This document shows positions 11,601-22,465 of a DNA stretch of 64,000 bases, one piece after another. The first letter of the stretch is position 1, and each line of letters opens with the position of its first letter. The notes beneath the pieces are model-generated. The model was not told where the DNA came from. It ran no database searches and saw only the letters and a list, made by a program, of their open reading frames with translations. This stretch comes from Plectrocnemia conspersa (lineage: Eukaryota > Arthropoda > Insecta > Trichoptera > Polycentropodidae). Both the position numbers and the translations under genes were made by a program. Location of the stretch: assembly GCA_009617715.1 (NCBI GenBank), contig VTFK01000281.1:580706-644705 (forward strand), written 5' to 3'.

Positions 11601-14600
11601 GAATTTTTTAAAGTGTAAAAATTTATTTTACGGAAATTAACCCCTGTAGTCCTCCAAAAAAACGGACTAAAAGAAATCATAAATATTTTTTTAAAAAAAC
11701 ACAATTTTCAATATATATTAAAGGGAAATTTTGGAAAATCCCAACCAAATTATTGACAAAGTATCAACAAAGACAGGAGTGTATAAAAAACCAATTTATT
11801 GAATTATTCAAGAATATAAACATAACATATTAAACTCGCCAAAAACCAATCAGTATCGGAAATCTCACGTTTTAGATACCATTGATGATTTTGATAATGT
11901 GATTCGTCATAAAATACATAGATTTAAAAAAAAATTAATAAATTCTTAGTTTTGTAAATGAAGACGATGATTTGCCAAATTTAAAAAGGTCGACATTCTA
12001 TAAGCTTTTAAAATCGTTGAACATGGAATATAAAAAACGTGGGTGGAACAGTATATTAATAGAAAAAGAAGAAATCATTTTATGGAGAAGCAATTATTTA
12101 AGAAAAATATTAAGATATCAATCTATATTGCAAAAAAAGTTATATTGTATTTTATCTATATTTTAGGCAAAAGAAAGAGACTTACCATTTCCCTCATCGG
12201 AAATTAAGACGGGCTTATCCCAGATTCGCTATAGGATTTTGAATAAAAAAAAAGTGAAAAAATTCCCACTGCCGCTAGTATAAAGCTTGCTGTAAAAAAT
12301 GACATAGTAAGGAAACAAAAATATGACAAATTTATAATTGATGAAATGGCAAAATCGCCAAAAAAAGTAGTTTTAAGACTTCCTCCATATCACTGCGAAT
12401 TTAATCCTATAGAATTAATCTGGGCGCTAATTAAAAATTATGAAGCAACTAGAAATAATAACTTTAAATTTTCAGAAATGTATAAATTATTTTATGAGGC
12501 TTTTGGGACAATAACGCCAGAAATATGAAAAAATGCGTTGAGCATGTTAAGGATAGGGTTGAAATTTATAAAATTAAATATTGTCATTTTTATTAATGTA
12601 AACTAGAATTGATTCCTTAAATCGAATTTATTAGCTTTTTTTTCAATAAGTTGTTTTATATTTAGTATTTAAAATATGTTTTTTTTATAAACCTTTCCTT
12701 TAGTATTAGTTTTTACGTGTTTACGTTTAATTGTATATGTTTTTAAAATTAATGAAGTGTTTTCTTTATTTAAAAAAATCATTTATTTGTTCTGATTCAG
12801 CCCTGTCCTCAGCAATCACGTGAACCCCGCGTGCATTTGTGATTGTCGACTGACTGTTAAAAAAAATAGACTATAGTCTCAAAATCTTGCTTTAAAGCGT
12901 TATTAGCCATGTTTCCTATTTGAAGATCTCACTATTAATATAATAAATATTGCTGTTTGACAGTATCAAAGTTACATAAAATTGATCATGAGAGAAACAA
13001 TATTTAAAGTTAATTTTATGTTTAGCGACAGCTATGAATCAGTGAGGATCTGTAAATAAGCAAATTAATGTGCCCCATCGCACATGTATTCAATGTCATT
13101 CATTGTACAGTTTTGGTGGCTCCAAATTCTCCAGCATCAAATACATTGAGGCTTATTAGTTTATGCTTTTGTAATCACTCGAACTCAGGAAATTTAAGAA
13201 CTCGACTGAATAACTAAAAGTTTTTTCTTAGTCCAGTATATAGACCAGGCGTGGCCAACCCAAATGATCTTGCGGGCCACTGAAAATGCATCATAACTCC
13301 GCAGGCCACATACAAAATTATATATCCCCATATTAGATTTAGATACACTATAGACATTTTTTGGAGCGAAAAATTGTCTAGTGTATTAGCCATTATAAAA
13401 TAAATATATTTTGTAAAAGTGCAATGAATCTCGCGGGCCGAAAAAATGTTAATGGCGAGCCCGCATGCAGGCTGCGGGCTGGCTACCCCTGATATAGATA
13501 ATTGGGTAAAATGAACATGCTGCAACTGGCATAATTTATTGAATTGAGATCTGCTTTTTTCCTTACAAATTGTAAAATAAAATTCAAAGCTCTAAAATCG
13601 ACTAAAATTATAACCCATATTATTTAAAGTTTTACTTGGTATCACAGCTCATTAACCCTTTAAACGGCAATGACTTTACTGAGTCACATGTTATTTCTCT
13701 TAATGCGTCAGTATCTCTTTCTAAAAATAAATATAAAATACTTAGTTTACTGATAAATAAAGCTAGTACAATAATCTTTTATAATTAAAAAAAATTATAA
13801 ACAGTTCGTTAATTTGTTTTAACAAATTAATTTGTAACACCAGGTTTACGGGTATACACCCGTCAATTCGACGGGTGTCATTAAAAATATGTATATAGTG
13901 ACCAGATTTTTAAAAATAAGAAGTTTCTGTAAATAGAAATAGTGTTAATATATTTATATTGTTCAAATATAAAAAGTCTTAGAAAAAACACAGAAAAAAT
14001 ACTGTGATACAAATCAAATCTGAAAACAGGTGCCGTAAATCTAGTTTTAAAAAATAATCAACAAGTGATTCACCGATTAGTCGCTGGCGTTTAAGTGATT
14101 AAAAAATACCTGAAGTTAATTATTCTTCTCACCTATCAAATATGTAAAGAAAAAGTGACTAATACTGATTGTAAAGAAGCAGCAACATATCCAAACCTTT
14201 TATAACATAATTACGTGGCATATCTGTCAATAGAGTAAATTTATATATTAATTATGTAATTTATTTCAGCGCCATTGAAAGGACTGCCATCGAGATGGTC
14301 CATTCGTGGCAATGCCACTGCCACTCCCGCAATAAGAGCCGGTGGCATTAGACCCGTTGGTCCCGCTCCAGCCACTCGTAAAGACGGCGGTATCAAATTG
14401 CTCGATATAGCCGATCAGCCAGCTACCCATACTCAGAAGAAACGCAAAAGATTACAAGGTACTGTTCGAACTAATGATATGAAAATAATTACGAAAGTGT
14501 TATTGTTGCATCGTTACATCCCATTGTAGAACTCGAAGAACAGCAAAAGAAAGCCGCTTTGGAAGCCGAAGCGGGCGCAGTGGCTCCCGTGGCCGCCACG

Positions 14601-16285
14601 TCCCAAACGGCCACCAACACTACGCCCGCAGCGGCTACTTCCGCAGCCGCTGCTGGTAATCAAGCTCTTCCAGAATACGCTCGTGGCCTTAATAATTACG
14701 TGATGCCTTCAACTCCCGCTACGCCTACAACCCCTCAACCAATTAGAGAAGGTAAAATATTAAAATGTTAACACCATGTTTCATCTAACTGACTGGATTT
14801 TTTTTTTTTTACAGTTCCTCCATTATCAAATTCGACGATTACTCCAAGCTCCCAAAATCCGCCTACCGCGGCCGTCATTCATCCCAAAACATCTCACATC
14901 ATAATACCAGCCACTCAAACCATCAAAGTGGCTGGTCACGATAACCTCAACAACACAATCAACGTAGCGTCTTTAGCAAACTCGAAACACCCTATAATCA
15001 TCCAACAAGGACCTGGCTCCAAACCGCTCATCATTGGCCAGCAAAAGGTGTTGATATCGGGACAACCCGGTCAGAAACCTCTGATTGTCACGACCGGACC
15101 GGGTGGCACGTTATTGTCTAGTCAAAATATATTGAAGACTTCTTCGGGCTTGCCAGTCATCATAACCAACCCCGTTCTTCAAAACGCTCAGAGACAAACC
15201 ATTTTGCAAGGGGGCAAGACCGTAGTGTTGACGAACGTAAAACAGGGAGTACTTCAGCAAGGTGTGCCACAACAAGGTGGCAATGTTATTATTCAAACGC
15301 AGCAAGTTATCGCAGCACCGAATTCAGGTCAAAATGCTGGTTCGGAGGAAACTGCAGGAACTTCGACTGTGAATAACGTTATGAGCAGAGGAATCAGACT
15401 TACTGTAATTATTTTATTTTAATATGTCTTATGCTTTTTATTGATGATACATTAAATTTGTGTAACAATTACAGAGAGATCAAATGTTAGAAGCACAAGA
15501 GATGTTTAACCATGCAAATAGAGTCACAAGACCAGAAAAAGCTCTTATATTGGGCTTCATGGCTGGATCTAGAGGTATAAAATATTATAAGACTTATATG
15601 CAGAAAAAAAATCAACATGTATACGTAATCAATTATACAAATATAGATAATACAATCGCAAAAAGATCAAAAATAGTTTTCAACAATGGCATTATAATAA
15701 AACATACAAATTAGAAGATTCCAAAGTTAAATACATTTGTACGGACTTCGTACGTTCAAGGCTGAGTAAACGATATTAGACTAATACATTTTTCTTTCAT
15801 TACATTATAATAATTATGTATGTCGCATCTGTATTTTATTATTCATTGTATAACGACACAAAGAATACATCATTGCATTTCAATTCCATGCCAGTTTGAT
15901 TGTCTACTTTCTCTCGCGAGCATAATCATTGATACAATATTTATCACCACCTAAATAGATTACTTACTATTTTTTTATTTTACCTTTATAATTCATAGTA
16001 ATATAAAATCAATCTGCGTTGAGAAATACTGCTATGACACTGCAAGTTTTTTAATGTTTTTTTTTTTTTTCAGATAATCCTTGTCCCAATTTGGGAAATA
16101 TCGTTACTATAAAACTGTCCGAGAATCAAGAGAATGTGTTACAAAGAGACGATACATACCTTACTATGTTGTGCGAGACACATTTCCAGATGAACTACAA
16201 CAACGGTCAGTGGATGAGAATAAAGAAATATCGTACAATAGAAGGTGCTACCCCACAACCGAACATTCCTCAGCATGTCAGTTAA
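8653..16285 (+). CDS. Nelf-A: Negative elongation factor A (NELF-A)
   Basis: Nine coding exons: 8653-8859, 10471-10570, 10641-10798, 10954-11131, 14270-14458, 14530-14751, 14815-15404, 15475-15574 and 16074-16285. Phases all agree and predict 651 aa. The start gives MSVRESDTSLWLHNKLG, matching the N-terminus of known NELF-A. Further family landmarks are KLKLLLSFLHLPRR, PVKHFNLKKKPKSA, LRAELLQKSSD, TTPLKG and the C-terminal block DQMLEAQEMF with RPEKALILGFMAGSR. The N-terminal half is the helical domain that in the family contacts NELF-C. The middle (residues about 270-560) is an A/T/P- and Q/G-rich low-complexity linker, and the C-terminal block is the conserved Pol II-binding tail region. 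The nuclear NELF complex holds promoter-proximal paused RNA polymerase II. Intron 4 holds transposon remains and begins with a possible alternative 3' end (separate entry). Confidence 0.95.
8860..10470 (+). other. NELF-A intron 1
   Basis: A 1.6 kb intron bounded by GAG|GTAACG and TTTTCAG|TGG. The only structure noted is a minus-strand tRNA-derived SINE at about 9360-9690. The small frame at 9140-9331 shows no homology that I recognise. Confidence 0.8.
9360..9690 (-). mobile_element. tRNA-derived SINE
   Basis: On the minus strand the right end reads GCACGGTAGACTAGTGGTAA, containing an A-box-like TAGACTAGTGG. About 30 nt later comes GGGTTCAAATACC, which resembles a Pol III B box (GGTTCRANTCC). 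A non-tRNA body follows and ends in TTGTTACAATAAATAAA, a tail of the LINE-mobilised kind. The body is shared with a second copy in the MAEA intron at about 20150-20290, including AACAATCAACAA(C/T)TACTAAG and CACCAGACT. The A/B box spacing and dispersal support a SINE rather than a functional tRNA gene. Confidence 0.65.
11132..11300 (+). promoter_or_regulatory. Possible intronic 3' end of a short NELF-A isoform
   Basis: If the exon 4 donor (ACAA|GTAAGA at 11131/11132) is not used, the frame continues for 21 codons (SKSFDANRSSSVVVESEKID and L) to TAA at 11194-11196. AATAAA follows at 11294-11299 with T-rich sequence downstream. The resulting protein would be about 235 aa, keeping the N-terminal domain and losing the linker and tail. 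This is an inference; the extension is not obviously conserved. Confidence 0.35.
11700..12560 (+). pseudogene. Degenerate Tc1/IS630-type transposase
   Basis: Fragments of a transposase are spread over different frames with stops and indels. An HTH-side piece (KSHVLDTIDDFDNVIRH, about 11850-11910) is followed by LKRSTFYKLLKSLN with KKRGWNSILIE. The C-terminal piece LRLPPYHCEFNPIELIW (12370-12425) is the signature of the DDE_3 (IS630/Tc1) superfamily, where the last acidic residue lies just downstream of the FNPIE block. No intact frame or clear terminal repeats are visible. It is a dead insertion within NELF-A intron 4. Confidence 0.8.
13246..13491. mobile_element. hAT-type MITE, 246 bp
   Basis: The left end reads CAGGCGTGGCCAACCC and the right end, reverse complemented, reads CAGGGGTAGCCAGCCC. 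These are typical non-autonomous hAT (Charlie-like) ends. Flanking octamers ATATAGAC (13238-13245) and ATATAGAT (13492-13499) agree at seven of eight bases and fit the 8-bp hAT target duplication. Internal GCGGGCC motifs near both ends extend the inverted symmetry. It lies in NELF-A intron 4. Confidence 0.85.
13650..13890. repeat. AACCCTTT-anchored repeat with hairpins
   Basis: TTAACCCTTTAAACGGCAAT begins at about 13652 and is followed by TGACTTTACTGAGTCA, a short imperfect stem. Some 180 bp on, ACACCCGTC (13856-13864) is the exact inverse of GACGGGTGT (13870-13878) with loop AATTC. ACAAATTAATTTGT just upstream is a perfect palindrome. The anchor also occurs near 21148, 22880, 40658 and 62672. 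Confidence 0.55.
15575..16073 (+). other. NELF-A intron 8
   Basis: AT-rich, 499 bp, bounded by AGAG|GTATAA and a long T-tract ending TTTCAG|AT. Nothing else was recognised in it. Confidence 0.8.
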
Positions 16286-18073
16286 ACGTTCATGTTGTGT
16301 ATAAGATTTTATTTATATTGTTAAAAGTGTTCAGTGACCAATAATTAACGTTTCGGTTTTTATAAAGTGGTTCATAGCTGAGTGCTTTTCAAAAAAAAAT
16401 TAAATTTTAAGAAATATTAAAAGTATTATCCGAATTTACTGAAAAAATTGCCATATTGGAAAATCTCAATCGGATACTTTTGATTGTCAATAAAAAAATA
16501 TATTGTTTACGGTGGAAAAGATGGTATATCGACAGGATAAAAATATATATTTAATTTATCGATTCATCAAGAGGAATATCTGCTTTCATGTGCCTTACAC
16601 TTATTTTATTGCAATATTTTAAATTACGCCTCGAAAGGTAATGAATTTATTTTAACAAAGGACGAGTATTTTCTCATATGTATATAGTATACACGTTTAC
16701 TTGTATTCAGTTTATTTTAGTATCACTATATTATTTAAACTATTTACTTGACAGTGACTATCTAGTCACAATTTAATCATATAATTTCAGTGCAGTTAGA
16801 GAGCTAATGATTTTCTTTGATAGTTTTTGCAATTTGTCATAGATTAGAATTCACAAATTTTACGACTATTTACATACACGTGTCTATGAAATATATATGT
16901 ACAAATGGTTGATAATATATTCAAATGTGTATGCAATTATTTATAATTATAGTTTTAATTAGCAAATTGAAGTTACAATGTGTACAATAGTTGTTTTTAT
17001 TATCAAAAAAGCTTTTTTTTTCAGTAAGCTGATGAAAAAAAGTGTTTTTTAATGTTACAATTGCAATTATATATGTTTATCGAAAATTATATATATATAT
17101 ACGAAATGCAAAAAAATGTTGTTCATTGTCTATGTATATAAAATAATCGTTCTATAATATATACATATATATTTTGGTGTATATAAGTTATGTATAGTTT
17201 TTTTTACGAAGGTCCAACATATCCAACATTATGTACATATTAAGTTTTAATGTAAAAGCTGTACTTCATCAATATGCATATATATACTTATATGTATCTG
17301 AATCGAAAAATTGGTGCCTACATTTTTGTAACGATGTAAAAATTAAAGAGTTATTCAAAATTTTTTATATTCTTTAAAAAATGTACTAATATGGTACATT
17401 ATGTAATTATTTTTCCATTTGATTAATTGCCAGATACTTTTGTTTTTGTTCGTTTTTAAAATAATTGAAACATAATACCTCAAATGGAATTTGGTGCAAA
17501 AATATTATTACTTAATAAAAACACATACACGCACTTAACTTTTGTTTAATTTTGACACCTAACTTGCTTTCCACATTTTGCGAGACCTTACAATGTTAAC
17601 TCTGTCAACTTTAATCGCATCACTTGAGCAACACAGGGTTTCGTATAGTCGCATGCTTGGGACCATTAAGGGAAGAATAAAAACAATCACTGAATAATTT
17701 ACTACGTCGATAATTAATAAGGTGCCAAATTATTTGTGTTCAATTAAAGATGATAGTGTTAACATTCAACGTACAACGCTTAATAAGCTGCAATATTTCA
17801 ATCAGCTATTAAATATATATGTATATATTATATTTATAATTAGTTATAAAATAATATCTTTTTGTGCATAAATTAGTAAAATCACGTTAATAACTTGTTT
17901 ATATTATACTTAGTTCAATTTAAAATTGTAACATCCTTTTATAAAACTCGTTCAATTCAAATATTAGGTTTCATGAATAAATAAAAATATGTTTCAGAGT
18001 ATTTATGACATTTATTTTATATAATTTTAATCTACATACAAATAAGTCCGTGTGCACTTATTGCGGTATATTT

Positions 18074-18077
<4 letters not shown>

Positions 18078-18139
<62 letters not shown>
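18078..18139. repeat. (AT)n microsatellite
   Basis: About 30 uninterrupted AT dinucleotides. The open frame spanning it is a by-product of the repeat. Confidence 0.97.
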
Positions 18140-18142
<3 letters not shown>

Positions 18143-18370
18143 TTTTTTTCAATATATTTAAAAAAAATTGTATGGCTACGCATGCACGTATGTATAAAGC
18201 TATGCAACAAACTAAAGTCATTATCGAGACTTAAGTCAAAATATATGCTAATTTATAAAGAAAAAATGTTGAAAAAACATTTGTAAAATTTTGTAGGGCA
18301 AAAATATGGGCAAGATCTCCTAAAATCAAAAAAATTTATCTTCAGAAGGCCAAATAATAAATCTATTATA

Positions 18371-18376
18371 TTTATT
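18371..18376 (-). terminator. MAEA poly(A) signal
   Basis: AATAAA on the minus strand, about 60 nt downstream of the MAEA stop codon at 18435-18437. Additional copies of the hexamer motif overlap just beyond. Confidence 0.6.
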
Positions 18377-18434
18377 TGAAAATAAAATAAATAAATAACC
18401 TTGCAATAAAATGTATAATTTCAATGGTATTTTA

Positions 18435-21400
18435 CTACATGACGAAGACCTTTTCCACGACTCTCATACAGTACTTTTCCTTTGTTTTTGGACATGTGAT
18501 GACACCGTGTTCTCGCATCATCTCTTTGAGAGCCTGAAATTGTAAATGTTTTAATATTTTTTGGAATACTAAATTATAATATGTATTTTTACCTTTTCGC
18601 CGTATACTTGTCCATTCGGCAACATCATGGGATGATTATGTTCGTTGAGGGGTTCGCCAGAGATGCGGCAAACTAAACGGGATTGACTGCAATGAGCGTG
18701 CGGCAAACAAACGGCCAAAGAATTTAATGGTTCGCTGCACACTGGACATGAAGGTACTCTGCTCAATGCTGAATAGCACTGATTATATACAATAAATTAA
18801 GGAAAAAATATTTTTTTGATACTTAATCTAGCGTCTAAAAACTAGATGCCACTTCAATCTGATATTTTAAAGACAAATTCATGCAAGTCTTTGAATCGCA
18901 ATCATGAATTTACTGTAACGCTCATTATTATCGCTAAAGTATAAGCATCAAATCAGACTCAATAATGTTTTATAAAAAGGATATGGCGTCTTAAGTGCAG
19001 AAAGACCAGCTTGTAATGCGACACTAAAAACAGTCTGCGAAGGAAGTTGCAAAAGTCGATAGTTCTCTTGGCGGAATTGTTGCACTAAACGATGCCAACG
19101 GATTTCGTCAAACAAATCTTTATATGGTTGAACATCTGAAAATATCATTTGTATAGAAAAATAACAACTTAAAATTCTATAAACGTACAAAATTAAAATA
19201 CCTGTATTGGGAGAAAAGGCCAGCATTCCCATGCACTGTTGTATTTCCGGCAACTGTCCCTCTTCATAACTCGAAAAGAACTTCTTTGAGTATCTAACTG
19301 CTTCGATGCGCTTATCTTGGCGAACTAATTCTATGTATTCCTACGAAGTAAAGCAGCGTTTCATTCGTAATCATTTGGTCATATTGCAATAATTTTACCT
19401 GTAATCTAATTTTAAACTCCATACTCGACTTGAGCTTCCTGAGCTTTGATTTATTGTCAACGCACCATTGTAGGCAGCGAGCTGTGTCATGATTGACCAA
19501 GTCTTCTTCAACTTCTCTGGCTACCATAAATATATCTAAAAGAGAAGCATTAATTATTTATTTACATTTAATCATATCTAGTTTCCTAATATTACTCACC
19601 GACGTTAGTCAAATCTCTCAAATTCGTCTTATCGGCTAATTCGTTAGCCGTTTGGTAATAGCCATGCCGGAGAAGATATTCGATAAGCATTCTAACTAAA
19701 CGAGTTTCGCGCCATTGATTGATAGTCGACTGTAATATTGAAATATATATTAATTTCAATTCTATCGGGGGAAAAAACAAGAGCATAAATAAATTACCTG
19801 CGATGTGTTAGGATCGGCCACGGCTTCGGCGTGCTCCTTCAAATGTTCCAATCTTCGCTTGCAAACACAGCCAGCTCTCAGCTCCTCGGTTATAGCTTCG
19901 GACGACTTACGCTTCATGGTTTGTAATCGCTCAACCTAAAATATAATAAAATTAGCACTGCATGTAGGTAAGAATATTTTAATGCTAACTAATAGAGAAC
20001 AATAGAACATAACAATCTATAATCAGTTTCAGTTCAATGAACACTAGTGAAATACTATACTGCAGATTAGGTTTCACACATATAATATAATATGTGCATG
20101 TGTATTATTTCATACAGTAACCATTAACATACATATGTTTTATATTTTCTGTTGTAACATGACAGGCGTAAGCACACATATTACGACCGAATAAACAATC
20201 AACAATTACTAAGTAATGAGACACCAGACTAAAATCAAAGTCTGTAAATCTATTTTAATTCATTATAAACTACTATTACAGCTTGCAATCAATAGATAAT
20301 TTTATTTTAATAATCCATCACAATATTAATTCGTAAGGTTAGGAAAATCTCAGTAAACCTAATTTGTAAGATCGACTGAAATTAAAATTATATAAATAAT
20401 TACTAATTATGAACTTCCAGACAGGATAAAAATTGAAAAAGAGCAGATCAAGAAATAACCACACGAGTGAAATGATAATTCTCAGCAGTGTTAATGAAAT
20501 ATTATATTTATAAAATCTACTTTGATTAAAAATTATATAAAAAATGGTGGCAATGTTCTTATTTAGAAGAATATTTGGTGACCCAACAATATTCACATAT
20601 TTATGCTGGTCTAGAATATTATTATACATAAGGCATAATTGATTGAACTGGCCGTTACATAGTTTATAAATATAATAATTTATATACAAAGGTATGTGAC
20701 AATATTTTTAAACGTATAAAAAATATCTTAAAAAGGCAAGTAACAAATCAAATAAGTAATTTTTAAGTCCGAGGGAAAGTAAGAGAACAGGATAAAATCA
20801 AAAAATGCAAGCATTTCGATAAAAGCTATATTTTTAAAGGGAACTTTTAGATTAAAATGGAATAAAACTGAATCTAAGCTGTCCATAGGACAAAAATACT
20901 TACCATTCCACCGAGTAATCTTGTAATTTCGTCGGCTGGCACATTTTCCTTGTTCAAACCGTTTTCGATCTCGTTAACTACATTTTGTACTTGACGCACT
21001 TCACTGTCGAGCGTCTTTTGAGCTTGTCGATATTTTTTATTGAATATTTCATACGGAACCTAAAAATATATAAAAAAAAACAAGTATATTTTGTAACCAT
21101 TCGCAGAAATTAGTTCTACCCACTTTAGAATATTATTGTATCGAATTTAACCCTTTGAGCGGTATGGCCGTACATGTACGGTGGTCGATCTTTCACTATT
21201 TTACAGTACCCCAGATAGTTACATATTTAAATATATAGCTGAATAAAAAATAGATAAAGAACATTATATTTATATAATAAAATTTTCAAATTAGTAAAAT
21301 AAATAAACACAATAAAACATTGACTATAATGTACTATAAATGCAATTATGGAAAATTACTAAAAAATGAATAAATCCCTATTTTAACCACCACAGACCGA

Positions 21401-21770
21401 TCAATTAATTAAATTAACAATTTGTGTAATCATATAATTGAGCATCGAATTGTTATTTATTAAAAAATAATATAGCTAATTTGTATTGTTGTAATAATTT
21501 GCCATTAAAATGTAGACACGTGTATGGAACACGTTGAGGTCGAATTGCGTAAACAATCGGTTCAATAGACCTACTCGAAATAATCTGAGCGAAACGAAGC
21601 TTTACATATTTATATTTTTACATTAATTAAAAATATGTATGAAAATCCTTGCTTGTCGGCGATTGATGCTGAACAATAAAATTTCACGTCTCATACAATG
21701 CACAATTTGTCGACGAAGCTGTCAACGTTACCTTCAACGTTGGGTGTTCCAAGGACTTAATGTCGTTCAT
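18435..21770 (-). CDS. MAEA: MAEA / GID9, CTLH E3 ubiquitin ligase subunit
   Basis: Nine coding exons in transcript order: 21770-21732, 21059-20904, 19935-19798, 19729-19600, 19535-19399, 19340-19202, 19135-18985, 18782-18593 and 18533-18435. All phases fit and give 392 aa, against 396 for human MAEA. The start gives [13 protein letters not shown], joined to [15 protein letters not shown] as in the family. A LisH motif lies at about residues 115-145 ([20 protein letters not shown]), CTLH and CRA regions follow ([26 protein letters not shown]), and the C-terminal RING-like domain starts at CPVC (309-312), with [24 protein letters not shown] and CPKTKEKY. With RMND5 this subunit forms the catalytic RING pair of the CTLH/GID ligase. 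Intron 7 has U12-type signals and non-standard ends (separate entry). Confidence 0.95.
18783..18984 (-). other. U12-type (minor spliceosome) intron 7 of MAEA, apparent AT-AA ends
   Basis: Exon 7 ends AAGACGCC and the intron opens ATATCCTTTTT, a perfect U12 5' splice site. No usable GT is nearby. Towards the 3' end the intron has TTTTTTCCTTAAT, a near-perfect U12 branch site, with the branch A about 14 nt from the proposed end TATATAA|TCAGTGC. That junction restores the conserved peptide KTPQCY and the expected length. An AG acceptor four bases later (ATCAG|TGC) would shift the frame and hit a stop within a few codons. Confidence 0.75.
19936..20903 (-). other. MAEA intron 2 with SINE relative
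   Basis: A 968 bp AT-rich intron. At 20150-20290 it holds a copy of the SINE body found in NELF-A intron 1 (TGTAACA, ACCGA.TAAACA, CAATCAACAA, ACTAAGTAA, CACCAGACT). The tRNA head of this copy could not be recognised. The 116-residue minus-strand open frame at 20339-20689 is AT-driven and not a gene. Confidence 0.6.
20150..20290 (-). mobile_element. SINE body, second copy
   Basis: Matches the 9360-9470 part of the SINE in NELF-A intron 1, in the same orientation. It is 5' truncated or too diverged for A and B boxes to be seen. Confidence 0.5.
21147..21300. repeat. TTAACCCTTTGA repeat with 14-bp palindrome, copy A
   Basis: TTTAACCCTTTGAGCGGTAT leads into the perfect palindrome CCGTACATGTACGG (21168-21181) and GTGGTCGAT. 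Similarity to the copy at 40657-40810 continues for about 130 bp, including TTTCA.TATTT, CAGATAGTT and AAATATATA. It lies in MAEA intron 1. Confidence 0.8.
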
Positions 21771-22000
21771 TTTGTATTATATTTCGCGGATGTAGCGCGA
21801 AATTGTTCAGTAAAAACTTCCAAACGGCGATTGCGTTCGCTCGTAACAAAACAAAAGAAAGGCGAGCGACAAAACAAAATCACAGCGACGCACTACGACA
21901 GCTGACTAGGTATCTCTGCTTTTGGTCGAAAGCGATCGTTCTTTGTCCTTTGTTTATTTGTATTTTTTAAATGTGGCTTAAATATATTTTAAGTTGAGGT
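21771..22000 (-). promoter_or_regulatory. MAEA promoter region
   Basis: Sequence just upstream of the MAEA start codon is CpG-richer than its surroundings (GCGATTGCGTTCGCTCG, GGCGAGCGAC, CAGCGACGCAC), as expected of an insect housekeeping promoter. No TATA box or definite start site was identified. The plus-strand open frame at 21639-21905 is a shadow of exon 1 and this region. Confidence 0.45.
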
Positions 22001-22254
22001 TAAATATAAAATATAAATTTTATTGAAAAACTGTTTTTATGAAAGTTGTTTAATGTTAATAAATAATCAATTATTTTTATACAAGGTTTTAGGCTGCTTC
22101 GAGATATTGCTATTTTCTCGTGAGCAAACTGGGAGTTCGTTCAATTCGTATGAGATAATGCACACCTGTTGAAGTAATTTGTGTCTGTCCTTTTATCATG
22201 TCTTCATGTTTTCAGTTAAATGTGTATACGTATGTGTGTGTGCTCGTATATGTA

Positions 22255-22465
22255 CAGTAAGCCCCCCAACAATACGGTAAATTGGGGATGTGCTATTTGA
22301 GTGTCCGTTATTTTATGTGTGAGCGAGCCAAAGGGAGATATCTCACTACACGCGCCTGATTCATACGTACATATTGCAAAAAATTGTATAAGTATTTTCT
22401 AGTCCCCCAACTATACGCATCCAAATAGCACGCCCCCAATTTACCGTGTTATTGGGGGTCTACTG
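22255..22465. mobile_element. TA-flanked MITE with long TIRs, pogo-like, 211 bp
   Basis: Left end CAGTAAGCCCCCCAACAATA and right end (reverse complement) CAGTAGACCCCCAATAACAC are inverted. The symmetry continues through CGGTAAATTGGGG and GTGCTATTTG for about 45 bp. The element is flanked by TA on both sides (22253-22254 and 22466-22467). CAGTA ends, a TA duplication and absence of coding capacity fit a non-autonomous pogo/Tigger or related Tc1/mariner element. Confidence 0.85.

Larger units (their letters stand above)
16286..18434. other. Convergent 3' flanks of NELF-A and MAEA
   Basis: The two genes meet tail to tail here. AATAAA at 16489-16494 is a likely NELF-A poly(A) signal 200 nt after its stop. 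A further AATAAA near 17515 could serve a longer UTR. For MAEA, TTTATT at 18371-18376 gives AATAAA on the minus strand about 60 nt after its stop. The rest is very AT-rich and includes a microsatellite at 18078-18139. No ORF with coding character lies here. Confidence 0.6.

Noticed and set aside
18052..18234. Open frame with YIYIYI repeats
   Set aside because: Product of the AT microsatellite.
20339..20689. 116-codon minus-strand frame inside MAEA intron 2
   Set aside because: AT-driven composition (N, Y, I, F, L), no start context, and it lies in an intron of a well-supported gene.
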